In this document: positions 14,873 to 16,202 of the stretch, in pieces | Position numbering within the stretch: position 1 is the stretch's first letter | Layout: each line of letters begins with the position of its first letter | NCBI GenBank assembly: GCA_039933635.1 | Contig: JBDTNQ010000103.1 | Coordinates: 1-16,202 of the forward strand | DNA: 16,202 bases | Direction of reading: 5' to 3' | DNA from: JBDTNQ01 sp039933635 | GTDB taxonomy: Bacteria > Acidobacteriota > Vicinamibacteria > Vicinamibacterales > SCN-69-37 | Program-made: the position numbers and the translations under genes | Notes under the pieces: generated by a model | The model's database searches: none | The model's input: the letters and a program-made list of their open reading frames with translations, nothing else | What the model was told of the DNA's origin: nothing

Positions 14873-15973
14873 CTAGTCTCCGATCGAATCCGGCGGCGCG
14901 GAGTCCAGCACGACAGCCTTGTTGTCGTCGAGCACGTCACGGTACGCGGCGGCGAAGATCGCCCAGGACGTGACGAACAGGCCCGCGACAATGGGCCCGA
15001 TGACGACACCCACGGGCCCGAACACGACCAGGCCGCCCAGCGTCGAGAACAGAATCAACAGGTCGTGCATCTTCGTGTCACGTCCCACGAGTCTCGGTCG
15101 GAGGACGTTGTCGACCGACCCGACGATCAGCGAGCAGAAGGCCGCAAGCAGCACGGCCTTCGTGACGTGTCCGGTCAGCGCCAGGAACACGCACGCGGGG
15201 ACCCAGACCAGCGCGCCGCCGATCATGGGCAGGATGGACAAGACCATCATCACGACGGTCCAGAACAGGGCGTCCGGCACGCCTGCCACGCGCAGGGCCA
15301 GGCCGGCCAGCGCACCCTGAATGACGCCGATGACGACCGTACCCTTGACCGTCGCGCGGGTGATCGAGACGAAGCGCTCTTTCATGCGCTGCTTGTCGGC
15401 CTCCGGCAACGGCACGTGGTGCAGGATGGCGGTCAGCATGGCCGGCCCGTCGAGCAGGAGAAAGAACATGCTGTACAGCAGCAGCACGACGTCGACCACC
15501 GCGCCCAGGGTGCTGCGCGTCGTCGTGGAGATCCAGCCGAGCAGCGAGGCGCCGGCCGCATTCACGGCGTCTCCGACGCGCGTGACGATTTGCGTTCGAT
15601 AGGGCTCGAGCCAATGCGCGCCGGGCAGGCGATGCCACAACTCGTCCACAAACTCCGGCTCGTTGAGCATCCGCGTCACGATAGGCCGGACGCCCTCCGC
15701 GATCCGCAGGCCCTGGTTGACGACAAGCCCCAGAACCGCGATGAGAGGCAGGACCACGAGCAGGCTCACGAGCAGGACCGTGATTGCAGACGCGATGTGG
15801 CGATTGCCCCGTACGCGCGGCACGAGCCACGCGAACACGGGATAGACCAGACCGGTGAACACGGCCGCCATGAGGATCGTCAGGAGAAACGAGCGCAGGA
15901 TGACGAGGAACGCCACTGATGTGGCGGCAACGAGCACAAGCAGGAACCCCTTCCGGATCCGCTGCTCTCGCAT
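14873..15973 (-). CDS. AI-2E family transporter (YdiK/PerM-like permease)
   Basis: 366-residue polytopic inner-membrane protein. The N-terminal hydrophobic block is at about 9-50, followed by another at 60-86. A soluble loop covers about 90-150, followed by VVDVVLLLYSMFFLLLDG at 159-176, the family's aromatic and Asp-ended helix. The C-terminal half has four or more helices and the characteristic DNVLRPRLVG (288-297) and FSTLGGLVVFGPVGVVIGP (309-327). Family members are linked to autoinducer-2 export, Na+/H+ exchange or unknown substrates, so the name does not prove AI-2 transport. The start at 15973 is chosen for the GGGGGGA run just upstream; ATG 15991 is an alternative. Longer in-frame starts would run into the upstream coding sequence. 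It probably shares an operon with the partial gene ending at 15999. Confidence 0.9.
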   Translation of the reverse strand: MREQRIRKGFLLVLVAATSVAFLVILRSFLLTILMAAVFTGLVYPVFAWLVPRVRGNRHIASAITVLLVSLLVVLPLIAVLGLVVNQGLRIAEGVRPIVTRMLNEPEFVDELWHRLPGAHWLEPYRTQIVTRVGDAVNAAGASLLGWISTTTRSTLGAVVDVVLLLYSMFFLLLDGPAMLTAILHHVPLPEADKQRMKERFVSITRATVKGTVVIGVIQGALAGLALRVAGVPDALFWTVVMMVLSILPMIGGALVWVPACVFLALTGHVTKAVLLAAFCSLIVGSVDNVLRPRLVGRDTKMHDLLILFSTLGGLVVFGPVGVVIGPIVAGLFVTSWAIFAAAYRDVLDDNKAVVLDSAPPDSIGD

Positions 15974-15998
15974 GGGCTGATCCCCCCGCATCACAGGC

Positions 15999-16202
15999 CT
16001 AGTCACCGCTCCCTCTGAACTGATCCTCTTCGTCCGCGAACAGCACATTGAAGCTGGTGAGCGATCCGTAGCAGCCAGTCACGTAGGTCTGCAACTTGAT
16101 CTTCGCGTCTTCGGGCAGGTCCGACGAGTTCACCTGCTGCTCGAGCGTGCGCAACCTGTTCCGCAGCATCACGACCTTGTGGAAGAAGGTCTCAATCGGC
16201 CA
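15999..16202 (-). CDS. 3' end of a small protein of unknown function (partial)
   Basis: An open frame runs from the window edge to the TAG at 15999-16001, giving 67 C-terminal residues. The upstream part is outside the window. It reads PIETFFHKVVMLRNRLRTLE, then a charged stretch, then LQTYVTGCYGSLTSFNVLF, ending acidic. The pattern is amphipathic and helical with aromatic residues and no membrane segment, and it looks like a conserved cytosolic protein that I cannot name. Base composition and codon use match its neighbours. It ends 25 bases before the AI-2E permease start, consistent with co-transcription. Confidence 0.65.
   Translation of the reverse strand, partial: WPIETFFHKVVMLRNRLRTLEQQVNSSDLPEDAKIKLQTYVTGCYGSLTSFNVLFADEEDQFRGSGD

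Noticed and set aside
1..16202. CRISPR arrays, tRNA or rRNA genes, insertion sequences, phage genes, attachment sites
   Set aside because: No regularly spaced repeats, cloverleaf-like sequences, transposase motifs or flanking repeats were seen on either strand.

Overview
The window looks like a chromosomal segment of a high-GC, free-living heterotroph, most likely an Acidobacteriota member of the Vicinamibacteria type. This is inferred from the gene content: Tat-exported Gfo/Idh/MocA and sugar-isomerase-like proteins, a GMC oxidoreductase, secreted GH31, and the general style of the proteins. No marker gene in the window fixes the taxonomy. I see no rRNA, tRNA, CRISPR array, insertion sequence or phage gene.

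Layout. 1-1733 (-): GMC-type FAD oxidoreductase. 1815-4694 (+): secreted GH31 glycosidase with an inserted PA14 domain, probably an alpha-xylosidase. 4734-8241 (-): a three-gene run, in transcription order a cytosolic Gfo/Idh/MocA dehydrogenase, a hexuronate-type MFS transporter, and a NAGPA-like (phosphodiester glycosidase) protein that starts 2 bases after the transporter's stop codon. 8266-8302: strong intrinsic terminator. 8325-9758 (-): Tat-exported Gfo/Idh/MocA protein carrying a Gly/Pro/Ala-rich insert. 9759-10058: divergent promoter region with operator-like palindromes. 10059-11255 (+): UDP-sulfoquinovose synthase (SqdB), a very clear assignment. 11296-12183 (-): Tat-exported xylose-isomerase-like TIM-barrel protein. 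12184-12276: divergent promoter with a striking double palindrome. 12277-14829 (+): ABC transporter ATPase and ABC-2 permease; the permease carries a long Pro/Ala linker and an unrecognised C-terminal domain. 14873-15973 (-): AI-2E-type membrane permease. 15999-16202 (-): 3' end of a small conserved-looking protein cut by the window edge.

How the genes may work together. The left two thirds reads as a sugar and glycoside processing neighbourhood. A secreted GH31 trims oligosaccharides. A flavin oxidoreductase, two NAD(P)-type dehydrogenases and a TIM-barrel isomerase/lyase-like protein could oxidise and rearrange sugars. An MFS permease imports a sugar acid or sugar. The set resembles parts of known 3-keto-glycoside routes, but no substrate is shown by the sequence. 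SqdB points to sulfoquinovose-containing lipid or glycan synthesis. The right third (ABC exporter, AI-2E permease) seems unrelated housekeeping or efflux.

Regulatory structure stands out. All three convergent gene junctions carry a palindrome close to the stop codons, and two of these are copies of the same repeat, one with a change that would keep pairing in RNA. Both long divergent intergenic regions in the right half hold operator-like palindromes.
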